From NCBI GenBank assembly GCA_905183005.1, contig CAJJDO010000012.1:776481-840480 (forward strand): DNA of 64,000 bases, in the 5' to 3' direction. Shown here in pieces: positions 1 to 12,733 of this stretch. Within the stretch, counting starts at the first letter, position 1, and every line of letters begins with the position of its first letter. The notes under the pieces were generated by a model, which did no database searches, was not told the origin of the DNA, and saw only the letters and a list, made by a program, of their open reading frames with translations. The translations under genes were made by a program, and so were the position numbers. Source of the stretch: Paramecium pentaurelia. Lineage: Eukaryota > Ciliophora > Oligohymenophorea > Peniculida > Parameciidae.

Positions 1-463
1 TGAGTTATGATAGTATATAACATGGATTCCAATTTTTCCAATATTATGATAAGTGTTTGTCTTATGCTTATATGATTGGGGCATTATTAATTGGGAATAT
101 ATTTTGGATTTTGTGTTCAATTTTTGGATTTTATTCAATCGATGCTAAGAATTCTCAGAAAATTCATAGGTATAGAGTATGTAAGACTAGGGGTATTTTT
201 GGACATTATTGTGGGTTTTATTTACAAGAATTCTTGTCTATGGATATATGGCATATCAAATGAATTAGTTTAACTTCTATCCTGAATCTGAAAAAGTGAT
301 TAGTGATATAGTCTGTGAGTCACTAAATTAAACAGGATTAATTATAATACAAATCACAATAGAATCAGTAGTTTTGTTGATCATGATCTACTTCTCGCAT
401 TCTATAAGACATTACATAAGATGTAAAAATTTGAATTATAAAATTAGTATGGGAATTCAATGA
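1..463 (+). CDS. 3' end of a multi-pass membrane protein (partial)
   Basis: The left window edge cuts this gene. One frame is open from base 3 and encodes a hydrophobic segment (MIGALLIGNIFWIL). A second frame carries the remainder, including another hydrophobic stretch (VVLLIMIYF), to a TGA at 461-463. The two frames can be joined by a GT...AAG intron at 115-149 (35 nt), longer than the window's usual introns; no 19-31 nt intron fits. A one-base indel or a pseudogene are alternatives. The layout of membrane segments around a polar loop would suit a tetraspanin or other small polytopic protein, but no family is recognised. Coding on this strand is well supported; the splice is inferred. Confidence 0.5.
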
Positions 464-876
464 AAACTCAAAAAATTGGGGAGGAGTATGAATTAATATA
501 AATTTATATAAATCACAATGTCTTCAATTATTTTATATATAATATAATATGGATAAAATAATTTATTATTATTGTTTTGAAGTTATTAATCACTTCTAAT
601 TTTTTTTTGTCTTTGAATTGATTGATTATATGTATTTAATTAAATTATAATAATAATTAAGAAATTAATTGTTATTAAACTAATTGAATATTTAATTAAA
701 ATACTCATTCTTGTCTATATTTATGATAAATAATAAAAATATGAATCTATATTTATGATGTGGCTAATAATAGTAGCTATTAATTCAATTATTTTTTATG
801 AAATTAGTTTAATGTATTCATTTATTGTTTTGAATTCAATTTAATCTATAAAATAATTAATATATAACTGTTCTAG
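464..876. other. A+T-rich spacer
   Basis: This stretch is almost pure A/T with short homopolymers and scattered TGA in all frames. No convincing ORF, tRNA or conserved motif is visible. It separates two co-oriented genes and presumably holds the 3' UTR of the first and the promoter of the EF-hand gene. Confidence 0.6.
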
Positions 877-3476
877 ATGATAGTCAGAAGAGATCGTATT
901 CATCATCAAGGCAAAACTAATAGAGACTTTAAGTAAACTGTTTTATTTCATTCAAGGATGTAGGATTCATTAAAATATACTTCTAATAATCAAAATAGTT
1001 CTCTAGATGGAGATAGAATAGCTACATTATCTATTCCAAAAAATAAGAAATTTTCAGAAATCTTAGACTAAAAATCTAAAAGAATTGTATAATGCAAAGA
1101 TCCAGTTGAAGAAACTAAATAATCTGCTAAGAAATTTTACTAACATCATTTAATTGGTTATCCAAGGTATTCTTCTTTTTGCAAATTAGATTTTCTCAAT
1201 TAGAAGAAAAAGAATTAAAGAAAAGAGTGTTTTGTGGTGATTCTAATACACTTTTCTTTGATGATGAACATAGAAAAAGTTAAGAAAGTCCAACTCATAC
1301 TAAATGTATTATTCAATACTAATTTATTAGAAGAAATAAAGGAGAAATTAGCATAATAAAAAAGAGAAGAGAATACTACAGGAATTTAAGAGACTTAATT
1401 AGTTGGTTTAGAAAATAAGAATACACTTGAAGGCAAAGTAGACTTAGAAAAAGTTAGAGATATTAGAAGAGCTATAAGAAGAAGATATGCAAATAGAAAG
1501 AATTTTTAAAAGATCTTCAATTTGTGGGATGAAGATTCTAATGGTGCTGTTAGTGTTAAAAATCTATACAATATGATATAAAGATTAGGAATAAATATTA
1601 ATATTGATGAAGCAAGAGTTTTGTTAGCTAGTGCAGATATGGATGGATCAAATGATTTAGGATTAGATGAATTTTTAGATCTTATTTTTAATGATAAAGA
1701 TGCTCTTAATGTAAATTTAAAGGCATTACCAGCATTAACAGAAGATGAAAAGGATTCATTAATTAAAAATTAGGAAACCATTGATTTTCTTAGAAAAGAT
1801 GCTATGTAAGCTAGAGATAGAAGACATTAGAATTAAGTCAATCTTATTCTTAAAAATAGAGTATTTTAAGTCACTATTATTTAAGTTATAATAATTGGGA
1901 CAATAACTTACAATATAGGATGAATTATAAAAAGGATATATAAGTTATGGAAGATTTGAAAGAGTTATTAAGAAATTAGAAATAGATCCTAGTATATTAT
2001 CTGAATAGGATGTTAAAATCTTATATGAGAATTTTAAGAATTAAGATGATACATTTGATTATAAAAAGTTCTTAAATCATTTAAAATCATTCTAATTGAA
2101 AGAAGAAGTTTATGATGATCCATATTCAAACAAAAACTAAGAACCAGTTGATAAAAAATAATTATTATTAAAAAGTATGAAATATTAAGAAGATCAACTT
2201 ATTACTTTGTTTGATATTACAAGAGTAGATGCTTATTCCTTAGAGAAAATGAAAAGAAAGACTAAAAATCTTATGAATAAAATTTAAAGATATATACCAT
2301 CACATACTAAATTTGAAGAATTTCTTAAAAATAAAATATAAGGCAATAATGTTAATGTTAAAGAGTTTTCTCATGTGATTATATAATTTTTAGAAAGTGT
2401 GAATGAAAGATATTAAAAATTTGATCTTGAAAGTATGCTTAGTGTATTACAATTTGGTTAATATGAAACATAAAAATCTGATGAAATTGTTAGGATATTA
2501 TTTAAGTATATTTATTATCCATTTAATTTAGTGAAACTGATTAAGAATTTTATGATAGAGCTTAATTAAGATAGAAAGGACCTGCTCCTCCTGAAAAAGT
2601 ATCCAAAGTTGATTAACCTCTTTAAGCAATTGAAAATAAGGAATAAGATATTGAAAAATAAATCTGTATGATTTTTTCAATATTTTTATAGAATTTTATA
2701 ATTAGGATGCAGGAATGACATGGTATATACCAAATCAATCTAAAGAATTGTCAGATGTATTAATGAAAGTTGAGAATTAACTTTTTAACAAAACTGAAAG
2801 AGCATATAAATTATTTAAAGATTTTGATAAAGATAAGGATGGATATATATCTCAATAAGATTTGAAATAAAAATTAGAAGAAATGAATATACTTAATGGA
2901 TAAGAAATTGGAATACTAATAAATTATGTTGATCCAACTAATAAAGGATATGCTACATTTAATGAATTTCATGATAAACTTAGAGCTGGAATGACAATAT
3001 TTGATAATGCTGGAAATCAATTAATTTCTATTAATAGTTAACCTGGAAAGACATTTTAAAGTGCAGCTAAAGCATTTTTACCTGAATTATCAAGATTAAC
3101 TGAAGAATTCAAAAAACCTTTCCGACCTTAAACTAATCATACTGATGTAAGACCTTCAACAAGATTTGGAGCTACACCTGCTTTCAAAAACACATTCGAA
3201 AACTTTGTTCCTCCTAAAACATCTCCTATGTTTATGACTTAAGGTGAACGGTTTTCAAAAAATAGGGAATAATTTATTTAGGATGAGAAAGCTTAAAATA
3301 ATTAAAAATATGAAAGTAAACTTAATAGAATACGATAATATCATTAATCTATAGATTAAAGAATACAATCTGCTTAGGAGTAAAGAGATTAGAAAGATGC
3401 AAGCAATTTAAAATCAAAATAAATGGCATAATGGACATATGAACATAAAGCCCATCTTAAAAATGATTATTTATGA
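877..3476 (+). CDS. EF-hand domain protein (six exons)
   Basis: The protein is roughly 820 aa, starts with MIVRRDRIHH and ends at TGA 3474-3476. Introns are inferred at 1167-1189, 1306-1330, 1861-1885 (AAG acceptor), 2506-2531 and 2666-2691; each restores a TGA-free frame. Calcium-binding-like loops are seen in the first third (WDEDSNGAVSVKNL, then DMDGSNDLGLDEF) and again after exon 5 (DFDKDKDGYISQQDL and DPTNKGYATFNEF). The C-terminus is basic, Gln-rich and charged, suggesting coiled coil. Several EF-hand pairs in a long soluble protein resemble the EF-hand proteins of ciliate axonemes and basal bodies (family knowledge), but no specific orthologue is recognised. Function beyond calcium sensing is inference. 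Confidence 0.8.
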
Positions 3477-3494
3477 TTAAAAATATATTTATAA

Positions 3495-4091
3495 ATGGGA
3501 TCATCTTGTGCTAAATATGTATGTTAAGAAACTATGGATTCTGATCTTATTAGTTTAGAATCAAAAATGAGAACTTTAAATGAAATGAGTAAAAGCACAA
3601 AATTTTCATCTCTTAAATTGAGTATTACTTACACAAACCCTATAAATTAAAAAATCTCAGAAACTAATATTCAAGATTAAGATCATCCTATACATAAAAT
3701 AAATAAAAGTAAAGGAAGAATGAAAAACTTTAATTTTCAAGAAGATCATTAACAATAATTTTATCTTACTAAGGTTTCTCATATTACTGAAAGTCCAGTT
3801 AGTGTTAAGAGTGAAACTAGAAGAATCAAAAAGAAAAATATAACTAAAAGAGATCTTATTTAGATTTAAAATCTAGATTTATCATTTTATATTCAGAGAA
3901 TAAGTTACTAATTAGAAAATAATGAAGTCTAATCTTAAAGAAGTATTCTTAAGTCTCCGTTAAATAAAAGTTTCAATTCTCTTTCTGAACATAAGAAAGT
4001 ACATTTTGCTTAAGGTACAAAGTTTAGATCCAATAAATCTTCACCTTCTAAAAGAACATCACTTAATTGTTTGAGAAGAAGTTTAATTTGA
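3495..4091 (+). CDS. Small N-myristoyl-type protein with SILK and RVxF PP1-docking motifs (copy 1)
   Basis: A single exon of about 198 aa, from MGSSCAKY to a TGA at 4089-4091. The start MGSSC fits an N-myristoylation signal with a nearby Cys for palmitoylation. Most of the chain is low-complexity Ser/Lys/Asn. Near the C-terminus SILKSPLNKSF is followed about 15 residues later by KKVHFAQGTKFR. SILK followed by RVxF is the established two-part docking arrangement for protein phosphatase 1 (as in inhibitor-2 and related regulators). The start lies 18 bp after the preceding stop. The next gene has the same architecture and is probably a tandem duplicate. A PP1-regulatory role is inferred from motifs only. 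Confidence 0.6.
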
Positions 4092-4148
4092 TTATCTTTT
4101 AAGTTTGTATTAGCATTATTTTATATTATTTTTTACTAATATTCTTAT

Positions 4149-4865
4149 ATGGGATCATGCTAAATCTAAAGAGTAGAATCCGAATCAAATTCATTTAAAG
4201 AATCTTCATCAAAATGCAATTATTCCAAATCATCCATTATTATTAATCAAATTGTCTAACCTTTAAATACTGAAAATAAACTTGAATTAGACCAAATAAT
4301 AGAAGATGAAGAAAACCTCTTAACTGTATAAACTAGAATAAAAAAAAACAAGAGATTATATAATTTTTAAGAAGAAGAATCTCATAGAAAAATATCCAAT
4401 AGAGATAATGTTGAATCACTCAAATTAGGAGCAAAATAAAAACGATACTTATATAAGACTAGTGTAACACATAGTCATTTTGATGAAATTAAATAAAATT
4501 CACCTGCACTTAATCAATCTTTATAAGCAGAAAAAGATGATGATGCAAAATCTGTGAAAAGTATATTAAAAAAAAATAGCAAATTAAAAGATAGTGTAAG
4601 TGGTTCTCCAGAAACAAGATCAGTACGTTTTGCAAGAGGTACCATTTTTAGAACTAAAAGCTAACATTCTCTTCGTCAATCTAAAAATAAAAAGCATAAT
4701 CGACGTGATACAAGATAAAATGAATCTATGAATTCTTTTGAAATTAAAAGTCCTAATTGGAAAAGACACAGAGAATAAGAAAAAGTATAAATTACTACTA
4801 TTCCTGTTCTATTTTCTATGAATCAAAATATAGGAGTTAAAACTAAACTTTTCTCCTATTATTGA
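4149..4865 (+). CDS. Small N-myristoyl-type protein with SILK and RVxF PP1-docking motifs (copy 2)
   Basis: A single exon of about 238 aa, from MGSCQIQR to a TGA at 4863-4865. Like its upstream neighbour it begins MGSC and is Ser/Asn/Lys-rich and probably disordered. It carries VKSILKKNSK, followed about 20 residues later by RSVRFARGTIFR. The shared block (SILK, then [KR]-V-x-F-A-x-G-T-x-F-R) is conserved while the rest has diverged, which suggests that the docking module is what selection keeps. It is likely a membrane-tethered PP1 partner. There is no catalytic domain. Family assignment is motif-based inference. Confidence 0.6.
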
Positions 4866-5528
4866 AAAATCTTCATCTTTTCTCAATATTGATAACAATT
4901 AATGAATATTATATTGTATTAATTTGATTAAATACATTCATTAAATGATTTGGACTATATTTAATAGAATTCAAATTTTAACTTAATTTCTTTAAATTTT
5001 ATTTGATTATTGTAATATTATTGTATGTAGATTACTTTTATCTATTTTTACCTAAGTAACTATTATCAATGACTTAAGATTAAATTTATCAAATAACTTA
5101 ACAAATTAACTTTTAATTAATTTTCTAAATAAAGGATTTTATTAATTTTGTTATTATTATATTATTTAGAAAATTAACTTCATATTTTTAAATAAACTTA
5201 TACTTTTATTTATCTAACTAACTCATTTAATGCAGTAATATATAAATTTCTCATTAGAATCATTAAATATATCAAAGATAAAGTTATAAAACAACAATAT
5301 GTTAATTAAATTATATATCTAAAATTGAAGAATTAGTGATATATTTATAATAAAAGTAATCAGAGTAAGATAATTAATTTATATTAGTAATAAATATTCC
5401 GTATAATAAATTAAACTAGGTAGTAATTTAGGGATACTTTATATAATGAAAGTCAATAATGAATTTATTATAATCAATATCATAGGAAAGGTTATTATAA
5501 ATAATATCTAATATCTATATAATTATAT
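4866..5528. other. A+T-rich spacer
   Basis: No TGA-free frame of persuasive composition, no RNA gene and no repeat is seen. It precedes the glucosidase I gene, whose exact start is ambiguous at 5529, 5553 or 5574, so the last bases may be coding. Confidence 0.5.
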
Positions 5529-7671
5529 ATGATAATTATATTTATAGTGATAATGATTCATTTATTAATAAAAATGATAATAATTATATTCACTATTATC
5601 TAAATAATATTGTGTGATTTTGATGAAAGTATGAGATGGGGAACTTATAAACCTCAATTACTTCATGCAGTAACACAACGAAATATGAAAACATTTAATC
5701 CAATAACAGGAGCTCTTATGTATGCAGATCATATTGGGACAGATGATCGATCATTAGTTTATAAGATTCCAGATTTAAACACTGAGCAAGTGAAAATTAA
5801 TCCAGTTCATCATAATGGAAAAGATTTTAATGTTTAATTGATAAGTGATCCTAACACAAAGTCTATAATTTAAACAACTTTTATAAAATTTCCAATGGAA
5901 TCAAAAGTAAATTTTGTAGATGAAATTAAAACCTTAGTTATTGAAAAACCATTATAATTGTTCTATGTTTTAACTATTGAACAATTTAATCAATTTAATT
6001 TAGAAACAAGAACTTTTTAAGTAAATGTGACTAATGATGGTATCAGAGTTAGTACTTATAATGAGGATGAAACAAGAATGGAACATTTCTTTATAACTAT
6101 AACTGTAAATGATAGAGATTATTAATATAATTGTACCGATGAGAAAATATCAAATCTTACAATAAGAACTTTGTTTAATGATTATATTTTTAATTATGAT
6201 CCAAGACCAACTTTAATGTAGGCTATATTCTCAAATAGTACAAATACTAATAATTCTAATTTGGTTGCCATAGAATTTAGAGCATAACCAGGAGATAATG
6301 TAATTATTTAAGTCACATAAACTGATAAATATATACCTGATTATGGATTTGATAATCTATAATAATTAAGTGATAGTTTAGCAGCAATAAATAAATTCAA
6401 TTTTAAAAAAGTATTTGGAACTGATAATAAATGTGCATATTCTAGTTTTAATAATTTGATGGCAGGTTTATTATTTACTTATGGTAATCTAAGTTGTGTG
6501 ATAAATAAAGATACTTGCACAGCTTTTAAACCTATGTTAAGTCATACACCTTCAAGATTTGGATTCCCTAGACCATTTTTATGGGATGAAGGTTTTCATA
6601 ATATGATTGCATGTAAAATGAATCCAGATATTTGTTTATAAAGTTTAGAAGATTGGATTAATACTATGTCAATTGATGGTTGGATACCAAGAGAATAACC
6701 AAGAAGTGAAGAATTAAGATCATATATTCCTTGGTTAAAAGAAGATCCTAGAGAATCAAATCCACCTACATTTTTCTTTAATTTTGAATATCTAATTGAT
6801 AATCATCCATAATATAAAGAAAGAATTGGAAGAATCTATTTAAAACTCTTTTCTTGGTACAATAATTGGTTCAGAACATAAGCTATTTTTGATGAGAAAG
6901 GTAAATTTTCTGGATATTTAAAATGGTGGGGACCTGATGAGGATAGTAATTTAGGTTCAGGTCTTGATGATTGGCCAAGAACAGATGGAAGCAAAGTATC
7001 AAAATATAATATTGATGCTTAAAGTTGGGGTTACTTTTTCACTTATCATATGGTTAAACTTGCAAGAATTTATGATATTGGGGTTGTTAATAATCTTGAA
7101 GAGAGAATGCAATTAATTTTGAATAAAATGAATGTATTTATACAATTATTAATTATAGTCAGACATGCTGGATCCAAATGATTTAATTTATAAGGATATA
7201 TTATATTATCCTAATACAGATGATTAAGTATTTTATTCTCCTCATAGAGGTTATGTCAATCTATTCCCTCTAGGATTAGGATTAATTGATAAATAGAGAG
7301 TTGATATTATTCAATAATATATAAACTTTATGAGAGGTAATACTATGTGGACACAATTTGGTATAAGATCATTAGAAACTAACAGTACAGAATTTAGAAA
7401 GAAATCTAATTATTGGACTGGACCTATTTGGGTTAATATATAATTTTTGGTTTTGAGAGCATTAAGATTAAATTATTGGGAAATTGATGGAGTATAATAA
7501 TTCTATCAAGATTTAAGACACAATATGATTGAAACGATATGCTCATAATATGAAACTAGAGGATATTTCTATGAACACTATAATTAGAATTTAGATGGAT
7601 TAGGATAAGGTAATAGACCATTTAATGGATGGACTAGTTTAATAACTTTAATAATAGCAGAAAAATATTGA
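5529..7671 (+). CDS. Mannosyl-oligosaccharide glucosidase (ER glucosidase I, GH63)
   Basis: Trims the outermost glucose from N-linked glycans in the ER. The N-terminus is a hydrophobic signal-anchor after one of three in-frame ATGs (5529, 5553, 5574), as expected for a type II ER membrane protein. RWGTYKPQ near the start is the GH63 N-domain signature. In the catalytic half come FLWDEGFHN, SGLDDWPR (the acidic GLDDxPR motif), a D-A-Q-S-W motif and YWTGPIWVNI, matching eukaryotic glucosidase I in order. One intron of 25 nt lies at 7134-7158. The model gives about 705 aa, slightly shorter than animal enzymes, and ends at TGA 7669-7671. Recognition as GH63 is strong; the exact start is not. Confidence 0.9.
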
Positions 7672-7954
7672 AATATAATCAAAATATCTTAATTTATTTG
7701 ATCTTATTAGAAAACTAAAGTTTAACATTATAAATATATAGATTATTATCATTATAAAATAGTAATAAAACTTAGATTTAAATATTTTAATAGTTATAAA
7801 TATATATTATTATGTTTAAGAAACTTGTTAAGTATTTTTAATATATATCTATATAAAGACTGAAAGGTAATAAAATTAAATGAATTTTTTTATAGTAATT
7901 CCATTTTCTTTTAAATTTTGTTATTAATTGATAATATATTATTATAAATATATA

Positions 7955-10089
7955 ATGTTATATGAAAATTTATATGAGTAATTACAAGAATGCCTTCCGG
8001 AATTTTAAAGATAGTTTGTTATACAAAACTACTAAAATTTCTTAGATGCTTCAAAAGAAAAAGATCCTGTTTATTAATAGTTTGTATCATTAATTGATAA
8101 ATTCTAATCAGCATCAAGTTAAATAGAAGTAAAAATTTGATTGAATGAAAGATTATTTCAAAGGATATTGAAAACCTAAAAAATGCTAAGACTAGATGTA
8201 AGTAATTGCTTGAAGAATAAGTGACAAAAGAACAAGATATTGTTGAAGATGTCTAGGCTGAAGATCAATTGACAGAAATGCTAGATAATTTATCTATGTT
8301 TACATTTGAAAAAAATTATGAATAGGCTATAGAAAGTTATAAATTACTAATTGAAACCCATTAATCAAAGAAGTTTATGAAATTAATTAAGAAACCAGAA
8401 ATAAAGAGATAATTAGATGAAGCTTTCAAAAGTCTTTGTTAATCTATATTTAATGATTATATAAGTTAGAATGCTTAATTTGATTCATCTTAATTAATGC
8501 AATATTTGATGATTTTAAATTAGATTGAAATGCTAATTAAAGGTTATCTATAAATACAATAAGATAAATTTGTTAATTGGATTGAATAATAAAATTAATT
8601 TAATGAGAGATAAGTTTAATAATTTATAGGGAATATATTAAAGATAAATTAGTAATATGAATAAATATTTGGAGAGTATTTAAAGAAAAATCAATTATTA
8701 TTTTCATTTATTTCTATATGGAATTAATAGATTATCTAAAGTTATTTTGATAAAATTTAAGAATACTTTTTTTAAGATATTGTATCATTTGATGATATTT
8801 TTACTAAATCAAAAACATTATTAAATACATTTTCTTAATATTAATCTAAAGGAATATCAATAGATTTTGAAATTCAAAAAGAATTAGCTATATATATAGA
8901 GAATAAAGTAAATGAATTATTTGGAGTATTTGGTTAGAAGATTAATTAATATATGCATTTTAATGAAAATAAATTAGTAAAGATGGAATATTTACCTAAT
9001 TTACTTGAAAGTGATAAATTATTAGAATCAAAGGAGATTGATATATCTAATAAACCTTAAGAAATTAAATTAAAGGCTTCTGCTACTATAAAAAGTACAT
9101 TTGATTCACTTAGTCAAGGATTATCAATTAGTTCTTGTTTCTTTTGGAATATTGTATTTAAATTAGGTGATTCTGCATTGAATTTTTTTAATCCAGAATA
9201 ATATTCTTTATTATCTACTATGTTGAATGAATCAATATCTAAATTATTGATTTTATTCATAAAAGATTATTTAAGTGCAATAAAAACAAATAGGAAGGAA
9301 AATTATCCTTTATTTGAAATAGGAAATTTATTTGGAAATTATAATTTAAATAGTACTTTAATTAATTATTTATCAACAAGAGCATCTAGTTTACCTTTTT
9401 AAATTAATAGTGAATGGAAAAGAGTTATTTAAGATTGGGTAGATGAATTAAAATAATTAATATAATAATATTATAAAAATACATATTTATAGATGTTACC
9501 ATTTTGGATTTGTGAACATGGAAAGATTTATATATAAAAATAACTTATTGTACAAAAACCATCACCATTATTTTTAATGATTGGTTATTCTATAATGGAA
9601 ATGAATAATCAATTTAAATCAAAGATACCTTAAGCACCTACACTTTATTATTTAGGATTATTATGGGATTATACAAAATATTTATTAGAATATTCATTAT
9701 TTTGGTCATATCATAATTAAGGGAAAACAAATGAAGTATTTTTATTAGATGTTAAATCAAGAAATGAACTCAAATTAGATATGAATTAAATAAACTTATA
9801 ATTTCAATAGAATTCTATAAAAATATAATAGATATCATAAGATGGATTGAAATAATTGATATTAGATACTTAATTTGTTTTTGATCTTTTTAATCGTTTT
9901 ATAGGTTAATTGCAACAAAATGATTAATTTTTACCAAAATTGGTGTCATTTTATTGTAAAGAAAAGAAATGTTAATAACCTTCGATGAGTAATTAATCTT
10001 TTGATTAATATTTTACCTAAAATTTTTAATAAGATATGATACAAGCAAAAAATTATATAGAATAACAAAGAAAGAGTATAGTGACATGA
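7955..10089 (+). CDS. Large helical protein, possible vesicle-tether (EXO84/CATCHR-like) subunit
   Basis: About 700 aa, starting MLYENLYEQL and ending at TGA 10087-10089, with one 23-nt intron at 8129-8151 (AAG acceptor). The N-terminal ~120 residues are coiled-coil-like. They are followed by a segment reading LTEMLDNLSMFTFEKNYEQA, reminiscent of the EXO84 pattern in which an amphipathic helix precedes a 'F..A' repeat. The rest is helical and Gln/Leu-rich with no catalytic motif. This is compatible with a CATCHR-family exocyst or COG subunit, but I do not recognise it firmly; 'conserved helical protein' is the safe reading. It is followed 31 bp later by the CDPK gene in the same orientation. 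Confidence 0.45.
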
Positions 10090-10120
10090 TATTATTTGAT
10101 TTAAATTTATAATTAATTTA

Positions 10121-11762
10121 ATGGGTTTATGTGGTAGTAAAGTGCGAGCTAAACATGCAAAGTTGTCTGAAATTAGAAAATTTTCAAAATTAAACATTCA
10201 TTAATTCTATCGTTTCTCATAAATATTGGGTAGTGGTAGTTTTGGAACAGTTAAATTAGCATTTAGTTTAGAATAAGAAATGAACGGTCAAGAATCAAAA
10301 AGCTATGCTGTTAAATCTATAGATAAAGTATTTTAATATATATAAAAATTAGCATCGTATAGGAAATAGATTACATTTGATTAATAGAGAACTAGAAATT
10401 TTAGTTTAACTGGATCATCCTAACATAATTAGAGTGTATGAGACTTTTGAAGATTTGAGATATTATCATTTTGTAATGGAGTATTGTAGAGGAGGTGAAT
10501 TATTTGAAAGAATAGTTAGAAAAGGTGTTTTTTCAGAAAGAAGATGTTGCATTATAATGAAATAATTATTTTCTGCAGTTCATTATATGCATTAATTAGG
10601 AGTAACACATAGAGATCTTAAACCTGAAAATTTAATGTTAGTTTCACCAGATGATGATTTTGATATAAGAATTATAGATTTTGGATTAAGTAAGAAATAT
10701 CCACCACCATAATCTACAAATTAAGGAAGATCATAAGTTAGATAATAAACTAAAGTAGGAACACCCATATATGTTGCTCCTGAAGTCTTATTAGGTAATT
10801 ATTCTTAGACTTGTGATGAATGGTCATTAGGATGTATAATGTATGTTTTACTATGTGGAGAACCTCCTTTTTTTAGTAATAATATCAAATTATTGGAAGA
10901 TAAGATATAAAGTAAAGAAGTCTAATTTAGTGAAAAAATATGGGGAGAAATATCAAGTGAAGCTAAATCATTATTAGTTAAATTACTTGATAAAAATCCA
11001 AAAAAACGTATCACTTGTGCTTAAGCTTTATAAAGTTAATGGGTATTGAATTTTACAATGACAGCACCTCTTCGTATGGAATCTATACCTAATAATGAAC
11101 ATGAAAATGAAAAAACTATTCGTTTATTAAAGACTTATGGAAATATTTCAAAATTAAAAAAAGGTACTTTAAATATACTTTTAAATTAATTAAATGAGTC
11201 GCAAATTTAATCATTAAGATTGAAATTTGAAGAATTTGATAGAGATAATAGTGGAACAATATCTGTAAAAGAAATGACATAAATTATCAAATAATTAGGT
11301 TTAACTGATACTGAAAAAGAAATATAGGAATTGATTTAAAGATTTCATATATTAAAAAAATCTGATTCATCAGTTGATGATCTAGCTATTCATTATTCTG
11401 AATTTATGATGGCATTACTTAATCAATAATAATATTTAAATGAAGAAAGAATATGGGGATTATTTAAATAATTTGATATTGATAATAAAAATTATATAAC
11501 TACAATGGATGTTAGAAGAGCATTTGAAAGAAGAGGGAAATCATTGTCAACTATTAAAATAGATATGATGTTTAAAGAAATAAGTTTAGATAGTTAAGAT
11601 AGAATAGATTTCTAAAGATTCAAAGATATTATGTTAGTTGATTCTCTTAAATCTTAAGATATAGATGTTGAAATGTATAATATTAGTAAAATGCCTACTA
11701 ATAATCCACAAAATATCCCTTATTTAAATTAACCTTAGGGAGATTTTAATATTGGTTTTTGA
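10121..11762 (+). CDS. Calcium-dependent protein kinase (CDPK-like)
   Basis: A Ser/Thr kinase domain followed by EF-hands in one chain, the CDPK arrangement known from plants, ciliates and apicomplexans. MGLCGSK at the N-terminus fits myristoylation/palmitoylation. The Gly loop is LGSGSFGTVKLA. The VAIK-type lysine lies in YAVKSIDK just before a 25-nt intron (10328-10352). The catalytic loop is THRDLKPENLM, the metal loop IIDFGLSKK, and the activation segment GTPIYVAPEVL. C-terminally, FDRDNSGTISVKEM is a complete EF-hand loop; FDIDNKNYITTMDV and later loops look partly degenerate. About 540 aa, ending at TGA 11760-11762. Calcium control is expected from the family. Confidence 0.9.
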
Positions 11763-11822
11763 ATATAATATAGTTAAATTCTAGTTTTCTAATATTCATA
11801 ATTATAAAAATATAATATAATA

Positions 11823-12692
11823 ATGAATTAATAATTTACTTATTATCTTGAATGGGAAGAAACTAAAGTATTATATTTATTAAATCTATAGTTGGCTATG
11901 AATGCTAACAATAAATTGGAATTAGTAACAGAACCACTCATTATTTAAAAATAAGTCTTAACAGATGATGATCAAATAATTGAAGGATCACTTACTATTG
12001 ATAATAAGAAAGATCATGATTTCTAAAATGAATTCAAAAAAATGATTAATAATAATTATCCTTCAAATAAAAAATCAATAAAATATCATTCTAATCAAAA
12101 AGATAGGATTGAAAAGAGTATCACATAAATCTCTTCCTCTATTATATCCTAAGATATATTACCTAATGAAATCAAATAAAACAAATAAGATATCTAAAAT
12201 TTTGGTGATAAAAAATTATTTTTGATTATTAAAGGAGAAGGCTTCTTAGAATTTAGAATTCGTTCAATTAGCTTTAAATTATAATGTCCATAATGTAAAG
12301 AATATTTTACTAGTTTTATAAATAAAATACAATTAAATATTATATAATTTCAATCAGATTGTAAAAAATGCTAATAATAAATGAACATAGTCTATTAAAA
12401 ATAAATTTAATAATAATAATCTATAAATCTATCATAATGGTTAATTGGCTCTATTAAAATTTATGGAAATATTCAATGGTAATTAAATGCTATAAAAGTA
12501 TCAGTAATTTGTAAATGTTTGTCAAATAATTCTCGATTACCTTATTTAGTATTTTCTTTTGAAAAAACAAAAAAAATAATTTCATAAACTGAACGATAAA
12601 AATGTTAAATAATAGATTAAACTAGATAATTATGTCATGGATGTGTTTAAGAATTGAAATTCTAACCTGAATGGTTAATAATTAAATAATGA
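11823..12692 (+). CDS. Hypothetical protein with paired CxxC motifs
   Basis: A single exon of about 289 aa ending at TGA 12690-12692; no family recognised. The N-terminal half is disordered (Ser/Asn/Lys/Gln). The C-terminal half has CPQCKEYF, then CKKCQQQ about 20 residues later, then CKC and a late LCHGC, so one or two zinc-binding ribbons are possible. There is no signal peptide or membrane segment. It converges with the next gene, whose stop lies about 40 bp away. A nucleic-acid or protein-binding role would be guesswork. Confidence 0.6.
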
Positions 12693-12733
12693 AATATATA
12701 TATGTTAATTACAAATTCTAATATCATTTTTTT

